Source: Thermomonas carbonis (GTDB lineage: Bacteria > Pseudomonadota > Gammaproteobacteria > Xanthomonadales > Xanthomonadaceae). From it: a stretch of 64,000 bases of DNA. The translations under genes and the position numbers were made by a program. Shown here one piece after another: positions 26,238-35,455 of this stretch. Numbering within the stretch: position 1 is the stretch's first letter; every line of letters starts with the position of its first letter. The notes beneath the pieces are model-generated. The model was not told the DNA's origin and searched no databases. It worked only from the letters and a program-made list of their open reading frames with translations. The stretch covers positions 1,150,001 to 1,214,000 of the forward strand of contig NZ_CP060719.1 of the NCBI RefSeq assembly GCF_014396975.1, written 5' to 3'.

Positions 26238-28091
26238 ATGAAACTGCGCCGCTTTGAGATTCGCAACTTCAAATGCATCGAGTATGTGAACCTCAACTGG
26301 GAAGACCTGCTAGTCATAATTGGCGAGAACAATGCAGGAAAGTCATCCGTTTTGTCAGCCCTCGCGCTGTTTCTCAGTGGAAGCGCTGCCAAAGACGCTT
26401 CACTATTTCGAAGGCACCAGATAAATGCCGATAACGCGATCGAACTGATCGGACATTTCTCCGGCATCGGTACCGAAGAGGCAGACCAGATCGCCATCCG
26501 AGGTCGCATGGATGGCGACAAATGGATACTGAAGAAGCGTTTCTGGTACGAACCGGGTGAAGATGGTGAGTCCGGTGGATGGAAAGAGCAGCTCTATTCG
26601 TTTTCAAGCACTGAAACCTTCGTTGGTTGGCCCGATTCGGATTCAGCCTGGACGTCATTTCCGGATGAGTACCAGGGGCTAATCGCGGCCCTTCCCAATC
26701 GTAGCGTCCGGCCCAACGCAGTATCCAAGGAAGCGCTGAGGACTGCCTTGCGAGATCAGCGTCCACATCTGGTCGACGTGGGGGCCGCAAATTGGGTTGC
26801 GAACCCTGGAGGCGGGGGCAACTGGAAGAGCAACGCAAACTCGATTCTTCCTCGAGCAATCTTCGTGAGAGCTGTTCATGAGGCCAGTGATGAGACGAAT
26901 GCAAAAGATGCATCGACCTACGGGAAGCTCGTCAACCTGATCGTTGAGCGCAGTCTGGCGCAACGGCCTGAAATGGCGAGGTTGCGAGAAGCCTTGGACG
27001 AAGTCCTAGCGTTGTTCCGGCCTGATGAAGCTAACCCCCTACGTCAAGCGCAAGAAGTCAGAGATCTTCAAGAAAAGATCAACCAGAGCCTCAATGAGGT
27101 TATTGGCGGACACGCGTTGATCCGAACAGAGCCGCCGGAGTTGCGAGCGATGGTGCTCCCATCGACGTCTCTGGTGATCCGCGATGTTGTGGCTGGCATT
27201 GAAACTGATGTTGGGGATCAAGGTCATGGTCTGCAGCGTACGCTGGTCATGACATTGCTACAGCTATTGGCTGATGCCCAAGGCCAAGCGAATTTTGGAA
27301 TGACCCCAGGATTCCAAAGATCCACAATTCTGCTTTTGGAAGAGCCGGAACTTTACCTTCACCCGCAAATGGAACGCCTTATGCGGGATGTTCTGCATAA
27401 GCTGGCATCCCAGCCGGGCACTCAGGTGGTTTGCTGTACCCACTCACCGTTGTTTCTAGATACTGCGAATAGCTATCGGGCGATAGTCCGGATATTCAAG
27501 ACTGCGACTGGTGATGCCACATCTCATCAAGTGACGCAGGACTTGTTTCCAGGGTCGACTCATCAGGCTGACAAGCAACGACTCAATGCTGTAGCGAAGT
27601 TTGATCCAGCAGTGAACGAACTCTTCTTCGCGAAAAGCGTGGTGCTGATGGAGGAGTTCAGTGCGATCGCTGCGTTCGATCGTGCTGCCGAGGTTCTAGG
27701 CTTTTTTGAGCGACATCGGAGACTACGGCGGGAGTTGACACTAATAGACTGCAATGGAAAGTCAAATATCCCAGCCTTCCTTCGCGTCCTAAATGCTTTC
27801 AATATTCCCTACAGAGTCCTCCACGACGCTGACCCCGGAAATGTTTCTGAGCAGGCCACTAACCAGAAAATACTTGCGGCGCTCCCCAACGGCGCTGCTC
27901 AGCTTCATCTGGTGGATCCGAACTTGGAAGGCCTGCTCGGCTATGTACCACCGAGTAAGGCCAAGCCATACGCAGCAGTGTCTGCAGTGGATAGCCTCCA
28001 CTCTCAAGGACAACTACCTCAAGCTTTCTGTGAGGCAGTGTGCATGGTCTATTTCGGACAGCCGACAGAGCCGGCTGTTAGTACTCCATAG
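26238..28091 (+). CDS. OLD-family ATP-dependent endonuclease-like protein (AAA ATPase + TOPRIM)
   Basis: This is a 617-residue protein of the OLD (overcoming lysogenization defect) family. An SMC/RecF-like ATPase carries Walker A GENNAGKSS (residues 29-37), ABC-type Walker B LLLEEPELYLHP (near 365) and the switch CCTHSPLFLD. The C-terminal TOPRIM-like region starts near 465 with VVLMEEFSAIAAF, then IDCNGKSNIPAFLRVL and HDADPGN. The first TOPRIM motif is non-canonical: the Gly and second acidic residue of the usual EGxxE are replaced, while the later DxD is kept. AGAGG precedes the ATG. GC content is visibly lower than in flanking genes, suggesting transfer. Many OLD proteins are anti-phage nucleases; here that is inference. 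Confidence 0.88.
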   Translation: MKLRRFEIRNFKCIEYVNLNWEDLLVIIGENNAGKSSVLSALALFLSGSAAKDASLFRRHQINADNAIELIGHFSGIGTEEADQIAIRGRMDGDKWILKKRFWYEPGEDGESGGWKEQLYSFSSTETFVGWPDSDSAWTSFPDEYQGLIAALPNRSVRPNAVSKEALRTALRDQRPHLVDVGAANWVANPGGGGNWKSNANSILPRAIFVRAVHEASDETNAKDASTYGKLVNLIVERSLAQRPEMARLREALDEVLALFRPDEANPLRQAQEVRDLQEKINQSLNEVIGGHALIRTEPPELRAMVLPSTSLVIRDVVAGIETDVGDQGHGLQRTLVMTLLQLLADAQGQANFGMTPGFQRSTILLLEEPELYLHPQMERLMRDVLHKLASQPGTQVVCCTHSPLFLDTANSYRAIVRIFKTATGDATSHQVTQDLFPGSTHQADKQRLNAVAKFDPAVNELFFAKSVVLMEEFSAIAAFDRAAEVLGFFERHRRLRRELTLIDCNGKSNIPAFLRVLNAFNIPYRVLHDADPGNVSEQATNQKILAALPNGAAQLHLVDPNLEGLLGYVPPSKAKPYAAVSAVDSLHSQGQLPQAFCEAVCMVYFGQPTEPAVSTP

Positions 28092-28283
28092 AAATGGAAA
28101 CGGTACTAATAAAAAGTCGGAGATGCCTCATCACTTTGTCGACCAATTTTTCGCCACGCCGCTTATAGCTGGAAGCAACGAAGGCATTGCGCAGTGTAAA
28201 TTTGTCGATGAGGCCGGCGGCACGTCACGAAAAATGCAGTTCGCAAGTATGTGGTTAGTTTAGTCATTAGGAAGATAGACAAA

Positions 28284-30413
28284 ATGGCGACCGAGCTACC
28301 AGTAATTGGATCAGACCAACCTCTCCAGCCATCGGACGCTATCGACCACGACAAACTGCAGAGGAAGGGATTCGCAAAATCTGCAGTTGCCGCACTGAAG
28401 CGAGTGTCATCGGCGGCTGGATTTGTCCTGTCGATAGAGGGGCCGTGGGGGAGCGGCAAGACATCGATTCTCTCCATGATGGAGCAACTAATCCGCATGG
28501 ATGACAGCGAAGGAACTGTCATAGTTCATTTCAATCCATGGCTAGTTGGTGAGCGTGATCCTCTCCTTCGTCAGTTTCTGAATTCCATTGCGACAGCCAT
28601 CAAGATCAAAGACAACGCTGAAGTTGCGAAGAAGGCTTCTAAGGAGCTCATCAACTACGCAGATGTTCTCGACTTTGTGAAATGGGTGCCAGGCGCGGAA
28701 CCTTGGGCATCAATCGTCAAAGGTGTTTTGAAATCGGCAGGCAAAGCGACTGGTGGAGTCGCCGATCAAAAATCGAGGGATATAGAGGGTCAAAAGGAGA
28801 GGCTTGAGAAGGCGCTGGAAGAACTTGATAAAAAAATCTACGTGTTCATCGACGATGTAGATCGCTTGTTTCCCGCCGAAGTTTTCGAAATGGTGAGAAT
28901 AATAAAAGCTGTTGGGCACTTACCGAATGTAGGATATGTAGTAGCGTGGGATCCAGAATATGTTCGACGCGCGCTGAAGGCGGCCGCCGTTCCGCAGGCG
29001 GTCAACTACATCGACAAGATTGTTCAAGTGCGCCTTCCCGTGCCAGCCATCTCTGCGCATGCGCGCCTGCAACTATTGAATGAAGGGATCGCTTCCCTTT
29101 CTGTTGAAGCTACTGCAAACCGTTTCGCGAAGCAGGACGAGCGCCTTCAATCTCTTTACTTCCAGGGATTGCGCGATCTCCTCGAGCAGCCAAGAGATGT
29201 AACGCGCGTCATGAACACTGTGAGCGTAATTGAGCCGGGACTTCGGGGCGAGGTGGTATTCGCAGATATTTTAGGATTGTCGTGCTTAATGGTTCGTGCT
29301 CCACGTGTTTACGACGCACTGCGGAGAAATCCGGAGTTGTTTACTTCTGGCATGTCTTCTTACGACGAGAATAAAAAGAAGCATCAAGAAGAGCATCGAG
29401 ATAAAATGGATCGACTTTTCGCAAAGACACCAAACCCAGTCGCGGTTCAGAAGCTGGTTCATCACCTCTTTCCTGCTGCAGCTAAAGCGAGCGGTCATTT
29501 CGCGTTTGGAAACGCAGTCGACGTGGAAGGTCACTTAGCAGCACCGAGTCGTCTCAACATCGCAATGAGCATGGCGATTGGCGTCACAGACGTGAGTCTG
29601 GTCGACGCAAGGCATTACATCCTTGAGCCTCTCAAGCGCGCGCAAATTGAAACGACTCTAACTTCTGACAATTGTCTTGGATTCTTAGACATGCTGGGCG
29701 ATGTCGCGAAGACGATATCAAAAGGAGAGATCGCCGATTTGGAGCGTCTTTGCATAGCAATCGGGCGCTTGATAGATAGAGAGCCGATTTCAAGTTCCAA
29801 GAATCGGCGAGGCTTCTTTACGATCTCCGCAGAAAACTTGGCCAGAACGGCAATTGAAAATCTAACAGCGTCGAATCAGACCCACAGTGCACCTCATATT
29901 GCCCATACGATCGCTATTGATCCAGATGCTTTGACGCTAGCCGCCGACATTATTAGTGACGGCGCAGCTCCAAAACGGAACAATGGTTCTATGATGTGTG
30001 TTTCATCCAAGCAAGATGCGGCGTCAAGAAAGCTGGCTTCTAACACTATAAGTGCGGTCGAAGGAGGCACATTCTGGTCTGTGTGCAACCCGTCTCGTGT
30101 TCTTTGGACGATCATGCGAACGGCACCCAATGCCGCAAAGAGAGTTTTCGCTGCAATCAAGCGCGAAGACCAAAATTTAGACAGGTTTGCATTGAGTTTT
30201 CTAAAACACTCATTCAGTTCAGATGGCGGGCAAAGTTACGGCCTCCCTGACGATCCCGCGGTCAAGAACATGGTTGATCCGCGCGTGCTCTTAACCCACG
30301 CAAAGCGCCGTCTAAAAGACGAAAAGTTGGACTATCCAGCTCGTGCGGCATGGAGATCGGTTGTTGAGAAGAAGCCGCTATATGGATTCGACGGATCTGA
30401 TGCAGGATCTTAA
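28284..30413 (+). CDS. KAP family P-loop NTPase
   Basis: This 709-residue protein has the KAP NTPase hallmarks: Walker A GPWGSGKTS (53-61), the family motif FNPW (83-86), and Walker B VFIDDVDRL (about 187-195). A mildly hydrophobic stretch (125-160) falls where KAP proteins often insert membrane segments. The C-terminal 400 residues match no domain I recognise. The start at 28284 has AGGAAG nine bases upstream; a GTG at 28251 is possible but less likely. It lies 192 bases after the OLD gene on the same strand with the same low GC, so both probably entered together. The KAP protein PifA of F plasmid excludes phage T7, so defence is plausible. Confidence 0.88.
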   Translation: MATELPVIGSDQPLQPSDAIDHDKLQRKGFAKSAVAALKRVSSAAGFVLSIEGPWGSGKTSILSMMEQLIRMDDSEGTVIVHFNPWLVGERDPLLRQFLNSIATAIKIKDNAEVAKKASKELINYADVLDFVKWVPGAEPWASIVKGVLKSAGKATGGVADQKSRDIEGQKERLEKALEELDKKIYVFIDDVDRLFPAEVFEMVRIIKAVGHLPNVGYVVAWDPEYVRRALKAAAVPQAVNYIDKIVQVRLPVPAISAHARLQLLNEGIASLSVEATANRFAKQDERLQSLYFQGLRDLLEQPRDVTRVMNTVSVIEPGLRGEVVFADILGLSCLMVRAPRVYDALRRNPELFTSGMSSYDENKKKHQEEHRDKMDRLFAKTPNPVAVQKLVHHLFPAAAKASGHFAFGNAVDVEGHLAAPSRLNIAMSMAIGVTDVSLVDARHYILEPLKRAQIETTLTSDNCLGFLDMLGDVAKTISKGEIADLERLCIAIGRLIDREPISSSKNRRGFFTISAENLARTAIENLTASNQTHSAPHIAHTIAIDPDALTLAADIISDGAAPKRNNGSMMCVSSKQDAASRKLASNTISAVEGGTFWSVCNPSRVLWTIMRTAPNAAKRVFAAIKREDQNLDRFALSFLKHSFSSDGGQSYGLPDDPAVKNMVDPRVLLTHAKRRLKDEKLDYPARAAWRSVVEKKPLYGFDGSDAGS

Positions 30414-30617
30414 GCGCAAGCGCCAAAGAATTCGGGTCGGAGTGGACTTCTTTAAGCCCTGACGCCGCGCCGACGCTTTCGCCAAGATGGCGTCTCTGAA
30501 ACCAAGGCGTCCGCATCAGTACGCGCCACTGCATCGCCACTGGCCCACGTCATCGTCAGGAAATGTCCTCTCACCCCTTTTCAGCGATGATGGCTCCGTC
30601 TACCACTGGGCCTGTAC

Positions 30618-32039
30618 GTGACCGAAGACTCGATGGCCGCAAGCGCTGCCGGTTGGCCGCGCTGGACTAAGGGACTTGCCCTGGCCATCGCCTGGGTGGG
30701 CCTCTGGGGGCTCGGCCACATCGGCGAGTTCGCCACCCATGCGAGTCTCTGGTACCCGCCCGCGGCACTGACCTTCGCGAGCCTCGCGGTGCTCGGTCCG
30801 CGCGTGATTCCCTACCTGGTGCTGGCCAGCTTCGGCGGCACGCTGTGGTCGCTGTCGATCTACCAGGTCGACATGCACTGGACCCGCGTGGTGGCGTTCG
30901 GCCTGGCCAATGCGATCGCCCACATCGGCTGCTACGCGCTCGGCGCCTTCGTGCTCCGGCGTTTCGCGCGGCAACCGGGCCATCGCCTGCCGAACCAGAT
31001 CATCGCGTTCCTGCTCATCGCCACGCTGTCTTCGGCACTGGCCACCATCGGCGTGGTCACCACCCTGGCCGCCTTCGACCAGCTCGGTCCTGAAGGACCA
31101 TGGACGACGGCATTGGTGTTCTGGATCGGCGATTTCGCCGCGCTCGTTGTGCTGGGGCCTTTGTTCGCCGCAGTGCTCCTGCGCCTGCTTCGCCATAACG
31201 AGCTGTGGGCGCAAGCGCATGCCGTGCTGCGCGGCGGGCGCCTGCGCGACGCGTTCGGCTACAAGCTGCTCTTCAACGTCGTGCTGGTGATCGCGGTCAT
31301 GCTGATCGCCGATCGCGTCCCGAGTTACGAAAGCGCGTTCCTGATCTTCTTCGTGCTGATCCCGCAGCTGTGGCTGACGTACACGGAATCGCCGATGGCG
31401 ACCACGGTCAGCCTGGCGGTGGTCAGCTTCCTGGTGGTCGTGCTGCTCTGGCTGCTGGAACTCACGCAGTTCGTCTACGTTTACCAGCTGGCGATCGCGA
31501 TCATCGCGACGACCGCCTATTTCGGGCTGGCGATCCCCTTGCTCGAGGCCGCCAATCGCCAGCTGCGCCAGCGCCTGATGTTCGATCCGCTGACCGGCGC
31601 CGCATCGCGCGAGTACCTGCTCGAGAAGATCGAACGCGCGGAGCGGGTGGAGAGTGAATCGGCGAGCGCCCTCGCCATCGTCGATATCGACCGGTTCAAG
31701 GCGATCAACGACACCCATGGCCATCGACTGGGCGACCAGGCCTTGATCGCGGTGGCGGAAACGCTGCGCGCGCATGTGCGCGGGGGCGATGTCGTTGCGC
31801 GCTTCGGCGGCGACGAATTCATGATCATGTTGCCGGGCTGCGATCACGACCGCGCAAGCCGACGCATGCAGGCGGCCTTGCGCGCGCTGCGCGATGTGCG
31901 CGTCGGCGACGACGTGCGCCTGACCGCCAGCGTCGGCATCGCCATCCGCGGCCCGGACGAAAGCTTCGATCGCTGGTTCGCGCGCGCCGACGAGGCGCTG
32001 TATCGGGCGAAGCAGGCGGGGCGGGATCGGGTGGTGTGA
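30618..32039 (+). CDS. MASE1-type membrane sensor diguanylate cyclase
   Basis: It is predicted to make cyclic di-GMP. About eight membrane segments resembling MASE1 fill residues 15-315, with LWYPPAALTFASL near the start. The GGDEF domain follows: FDPLTGAASREYLLEKI, active-site GGDEF near residue 396, and an RxxD inhibitory site (RGGD) exactly five residues before it, so product feedback is expected. The start used is GTG at 30618; ATG at 30633 is equally possible and neither has a good ribosome site. It begins the high-GC sequence that returns after the OLD/KAP cassette. Confidence 0.9.
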   Translation: MTEDSMAASAAGWPRWTKGLALAIAWVGLWGLGHIGEFATHASLWYPPAALTFASLAVLGPRVIPYLVLASFGGTLWSLSIYQVDMHWTRVVAFGLANAIAHIGCYALGAFVLRRFARQPGHRLPNQIIAFLLIATLSSALATIGVVTTLAAFDQLGPEGPWTTALVFWIGDFAALVVLGPLFAAVLLRLLRHNELWAQAHAVLRGGRLRDAFGYKLLFNVVLVIAVMLIADRVPSYESAFLIFFVLIPQLWLTYTESPMATTVSLAVVSFLVVVLLWLLELTQFVYVYQLAIAIIATTAYFGLAIPLLEAANRQLRQRLMFDPLTGAASREYLLEKIERAERVESESASALAIVDIDRFKAINDTHGHRLGDQALIAVAETLRAHVRGGDVVARFGGDEFMIMLPGCDHDRASRRMQAALRALRDVRVGDDVRLTASVGIAIRGPDESFDRWFARADEALYRAKQAGRDRVV

Positions 32040-32046
32040 GCTCTTT

Positions 32047-32934
32047 TCAGACGCGCGCCACGATCCACTCCACCATCGCATCGAACCGCTCCTGATCCAG
32101 CGCATGCCCGCGCTCGACGCGCAGCGTGGTGATGAAGTCGCCTGCAACCCTGGCCACGACCGCATCCGCATCCCGCGAATACTTGTCCTGCGTGCCCGAC
32201 ACCACCATCGCCGGCCGCGGGCCGATGGCCGCCAGCAGGTCATGGTGGCCGAGTTGGCGCGCAAGCCCGGGCACGGTCTCGAACAGCAGGATCCCGGTGC
32301 CTTCGCGCAGGCGCGCCTCGAAGCTGCAGACCGCGCCACTGATGCAGGCGAACGTGCATCGCGCATCGATGGCGGCGTGGTAAAGCGCGGTGGTGCCGCC
32401 GTACGAATGACCCGCCACGCCCACGCGGCGCGCATCGATCCCGGTGGTCTGCAGCAGCACGCTCAGCGCGCGCTGCGCGTCGTCCAGGCACTTGCGCATC
32501 AGCAGGTCGCCCTGCAGCAACCGGTAGCTCATGGCGTTGTAGTGCTGCAGCCAGTCGTACATGTCCGGCTCGGTGCCCTGCACCGCGGCGCGGCGGTCCT
32601 CGAAGCTGATCGCATCCGGTGCCAGCACCGCCAGACCCCTGCGCGCGAGCGCCGGGCCGAAGGCCTGGAACGCATCGCCCGTGATCCCCGCAACCTCGCT
32701 CTTGCCGAAGTGGAATTCGCCGTTGTGCTGGTGGAAGACGACCACGCCGCCGCGCGCCGCGTGCCCGCTCGGCGTGAACAGGAAGGCAGGAATGACGTCG
32801 TCTTCGAGTCCGCGGTACTCGATGCGTTCGCGATCGAAGCCCTCGAACGATTCGACCTCGCCTCGCTGGACATCGACCTGCACCGGTTCGGCAAGCCCGA
32901 GGCGTTCCCGAAGGCGCGTGGCGATGTCATCCAT
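32047..32934 (-). CDS. Alpha/beta hydrolase, dienelactone hydrolase-like
   Basis: This is a 295-residue cytosolic serine hydrolase without a signal peptide. The core sheet is recognisable: GGVVVFHQHNGEFHFGKSE supplies the oxyanion strand, GVAGHSYGGTTALYH carries the nucleophile Ser, and ERGHALDQERF near the C-terminus supplies the likely catalytic His. The start at 32934 gives MDDIATRLRERL. The frame remains open far upstream, but that part is antisense to other genes and has no domain. It converges on the diguanylate cyclase with seven bases between stops. Substrate unknown. Confidence 0.87.
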   Translation of the reverse strand: MDDIATRLRERLGLAEPVQVDVQRGEVESFEGFDRERIEYRGLEDDVIPAFLFTPSGHAARGGVVVFHQHNGEFHFGKSEVAGITGDAFQAFGPALARRGLAVLAPDAISFEDRRAAVQGTEPDMYDWLQHYNAMSYRLLQGDLLMRKCLDDAQRALSVLLQTTGIDARRVGVAGHSYGGTTALYHAAIDARCTFACISGAVCSFEARLREGTGILLFETVPGLARQLGHHDLLAAIGPRPAMVVSGTQDKYSRDADAVVARVAGDFITTLRVERGHALDQERFDAMVEWIVARV

Positions 32935-33072
32935 GGGTGGCGATGATAGGCCGTCGGAAACATCAGCGAACTGAGCAGAAAACGTTCCCGTCTGAATTGC
33001 GCCAGGACATGGCACCCCGGCCGCCTGCAACCATCTGCTACGTTGCTTCAACAAACCCAACGAGCGCCGCCC

Positions 33073-34944
33073 ATGCCCTCCGCCGATCGCATCAGCCTCG
33101 CCCTTGCCCTGCTGCTCGCCACCGCCCCAACCCTGGCCGCAGACGCACCCGCCGACCCCGCGCTCGAAGCCCGCATCGCCGCGATGGGCAAGGTCGGCGG
33201 CGCGAGTGCGGCGCAGTATTCGCCGGACGGCAAGCACATCGCCTACATCACCACCCTCAGCGGCTCGCCGCAGGCGTGGATCATCCCGGCGCAGGGCGGT
33301 TACCCGCGGCAGGTGACCAACGGCAGCGATGCGGTCTCCGGGTTGCGCTGGTCGCCCGACGGCAAGCTGGCGTATGCGGTGTCGCCGGGCGGGGGCTACA
33401 ACGCGCAGCTGTTCCTCACCACGGCCAATGGCGTGCAGATGACGCGCATCAACGAAGGCGACGCCAACACCTTCCCCGGCGACTTCGCGCCCGATGGCCG
33501 CTACTACTTCCGCAGCAATGCGCGCAGCCCCGACAGCACCGACACCTGGTTGTACGACCCCGCCACCGGCAAGGCGAAACTCGCGGTGGAGATGGAAACC
33601 GTCGGCAACATCGACGACATGCGCGGTCATCTCGCCGTGGTCAACCGGCTGGTGACGCGCGGCAACAACAACCTGTGGCTGGAAGACCTGCGCACGCATC
33701 GCGGCATGCTGCTCACGCCGCACCAGGGCAGCGCGCAGAGTTCGGGCCTGTTCGGCAGCGACAGCAACACCGTCTACATCGCCCACAACATCGACCGCGA
33801 CCGCATGGCGCTGGCCCGCGTCGACATCTCCACCGACGGCCGAACGTTCAAGCGCAGCGAACTGGCCGCACGCGACGATGCCGAACTCGACGACTTCATC
33901 CTCGACGATGCCAAGACCCACGCCTTGCTGACGTGGAACGTGGCCGGTCGCAACGAGCTGGAACTGCTCGACCTGGCCAGCAACACGCGCCGTCGCCTGC
34001 CCGCCGCGCCTGCAGAATTGGTGGGCGGCACCGATTTCTCGCCCGATGGCAAACGCGTGGTGATGGCCTTGAGTGGCTCGGTCGCGCCTTCGGATTTGTG
34101 GCAACTGGACCTGGCCAGCGGCACGTACACCCGCCTCACCTACAGCCCGTCCGCGGGCGTGGACCTGACGCAACTGGTCACGCCGACCCTGCGCACGTTC
34201 AAGGCGCACGACGGGTTGGAATTGTCGGGCTGGCTGTACCTGCCGAAAGACGTCAAGGCACCCGGTCCGGTGGTGCTGAGTTTCCACGGTGGCCCCGAAG
34301 GCCAGGAGCGCCCTGCGTTCCGCGCCGAGTACCAGGCATTGCTGGCCAGCGGCATCGCCGTGTTCGCGCCGAACATCCGCGGCTCGTCGGGCTTCGGCAA
34401 GAAGTTCATGTCGATGGACAACCACGCCGGCCGCTTCGACGCGAACAAGGACATCAAGGCCGCCGCGGATTTCCTGATCGCCGAACGCATCGGCGCGAAG
34501 GGCCGGCTGGGCATCGTCGGTGGCAGCTACGGCGGCTACGTGGTGATGGTGGCGGTGACCGACTACCCGGACACCTTCGCCGCCGGTGCCAACTTGTTCG
34601 GCATGGTGAATTTCGAAACCTTCTTCGCCCAGAGCACGCCATGGATGGGCGCGATCAGCACCGGCGAATACGGTGATCCCGAGACCCAGCTGCAACTGCT
34701 GCGCGACCTCTCGCCGATCCACAAACTCGATCGCGTCAAAACCCCATTGCTGGTGATGCACGGTGCCAACGACACCAATGTGCCGGTGGTCGAAGCCGAG
34801 CAAGTCGTCGCCGCATTGAAGAAGCGCGGCGTGCCGGTGGAGTACCTGCTGTTCCCCGACGAGGGCCACGGCTGGCGCAAGCAGGCGAACCGGGTGACCT
34901 CCACGGCCACGCTGGCGGCATTCTTCGCGAAGCATCTGAAGTGA
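33073..34944 (+). CDS. S9 family (prolyl oligopeptidase-type) secreted peptidase
   Basis: This is a 623-residue exported serine peptidase. The signal peptide (residues 1-23, ending TLAADA) is followed by a beta-propeller domain built of YSPDGKHIAY-type repeats to about residue 370. A C-terminal alpha/beta hydrolase then shows FHGGPEGQERP, the nucleophile GGSYGGYVVM, the Asp of GANDTNVP and the His of EGHGW. All three catalytic residues are visible. The start at 33073 was chosen over an upstream ATG (33043) because it opens the signal peptide. Such peptidases are abundant in Lysobacteraceae and degrade oligopeptides in the periplasm or outside. Confidence 0.94.
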   Translation: MPSADRISLALALLLATAPTLAADAPADPALEARIAAMGKVGGASAAQYSPDGKHIAYITTLSGSPQAWIIPAQGGYPRQVTNGSDAVSGLRWSPDGKLAYAVSPGGGYNAQLFLTTANGVQMTRINEGDANTFPGDFAPDGRYYFRSNARSPDSTDTWLYDPATGKAKLAVEMETVGNIDDMRGHLAVVNRLVTRGNNNLWLEDLRTHRGMLLTPHQGSAQSSGLFGSDSNTVYIAHNIDRDRMALARVDISTDGRTFKRSELAARDDAELDDFILDDAKTHALLTWNVAGRNELELLDLASNTRRRLPAAPAELVGGTDFSPDGKRVVMALSGSVAPSDLWQLDLASGTYTRLTYSPSAGVDLTQLVTPTLRTFKAHDGLELSGWLYLPKDVKAPGPVVLSFHGGPEGQERPAFRAEYQALLASGIAVFAPNIRGSSGFGKKFMSMDNHAGRFDANKDIKAAADFLIAERIGAKGRLGIVGGSYGGYVVMVAVTDYPDTFAAGANLFGMVNFETFFAQSTPWMGAISTGEYGDPETQLQLLRDLSPIHKLDRVKTPLLVMHGANDTNVPVVEAEQVVAALKKRGVPVEYLLFPDEGHGWRKQANRVTSTATLAAFFAKHLK

Positions 34945-35061
34945 GGCGGTCGCGACGCGGCATCGGCTGACCGCAGAACGAGAAATGTGCCGGGGACAAT
35001 GTGCCTGTCGATTCCGGATGCCCTGCACCGTCGTCAAGACAGATCCACCCGGAGAACAACC

Positions 35062-35433
35062 ATGCAATACCTCGGCCTCGCCTATTTCGCGCCCGAAAAA
35101 TTCGCCGCGCTCGCGCCCGAAGAGGTGAAGGTGATCGTCAGCCAATGCCCGGCGCTGGACGACGCGATGCGCGCGACCGGCAAGGTGCTGGTGTCGGCGT
35201 CGCTCGGCGATCTGGAGCACTGGAAGACATTGCTGCCGGGCGGCGGCAAGACCCGCGTGATCGATGGCCCGTACACCGAGTCGAAGGAAGTGGTCGGCGG
35301 CCTCTTCATCATCGAAGCCGACAGCCACGACGAGGCGCTGCGCATCGCGGCGATGCATCCTGCGGCCACCATCGGCGAAGAGGGCGGTTGGGCGGTGGAG
35401 TTGATTCCGCTGGATTTCTATCTGGCGCGGTGA
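35062..35433 (+). CDS. YciI family protein (YCII-related, DGPF-type)
   Basis: This is a 123-residue ferredoxin-like-fold protein with the family motif IDGPYTESKEVVGGLFIIEA and the terminal VELIPLDF. GGAG lies eight bases before the ATG. YCII-related proteins of this subgroup are often encoded beside sigma factors or with AHSA1/SRPBCC and ArsR genes, as here: it converges on the SRPBCC-ArsR pair with 22 bases between stop codons. Enzymatic role is unknown. Confidence 0.9.
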   Translation: MQYLGLAYFAPEKFAALAPEEVKVIVSQCPALDDAMRATGKVLVSASLGDLEHWKTLLPGGGKTRVIDGPYTESKEVVGGLFIIEADSHDEALRIAAMHPAATIGEEGGWAVELIPLDFYLAR

Positions 35434-35455
35434 GGGCCCGAAAAGGGGCCGCGGC

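Noticed and set aside
28123..28263. A 46-codon open frame (MPHHFVDQFFATPLIAG and onward) between the OLD and KAP genes
   Set aside because: GGAG directly abuts the ATG with no spacer, there is no recognisable family, and the frame may simply be spacer DNA. It would need conservation data to support it.
26104..30617. Search for direct repeats, tRNA gene or integrase marking the cassette as a mobile island
   Set aside because: No tRNA, integrase, transposase or convincing flanking direct repeat was seen in 25300-26237 or 30414-30617, so no attachment sites are claimed.
30414..30617. Possible terminator after the KAP gene (AGCGCAAGCGCC and a GCC/GGC stem further on)
   Set aside because: Stems are short and lack a T-run.
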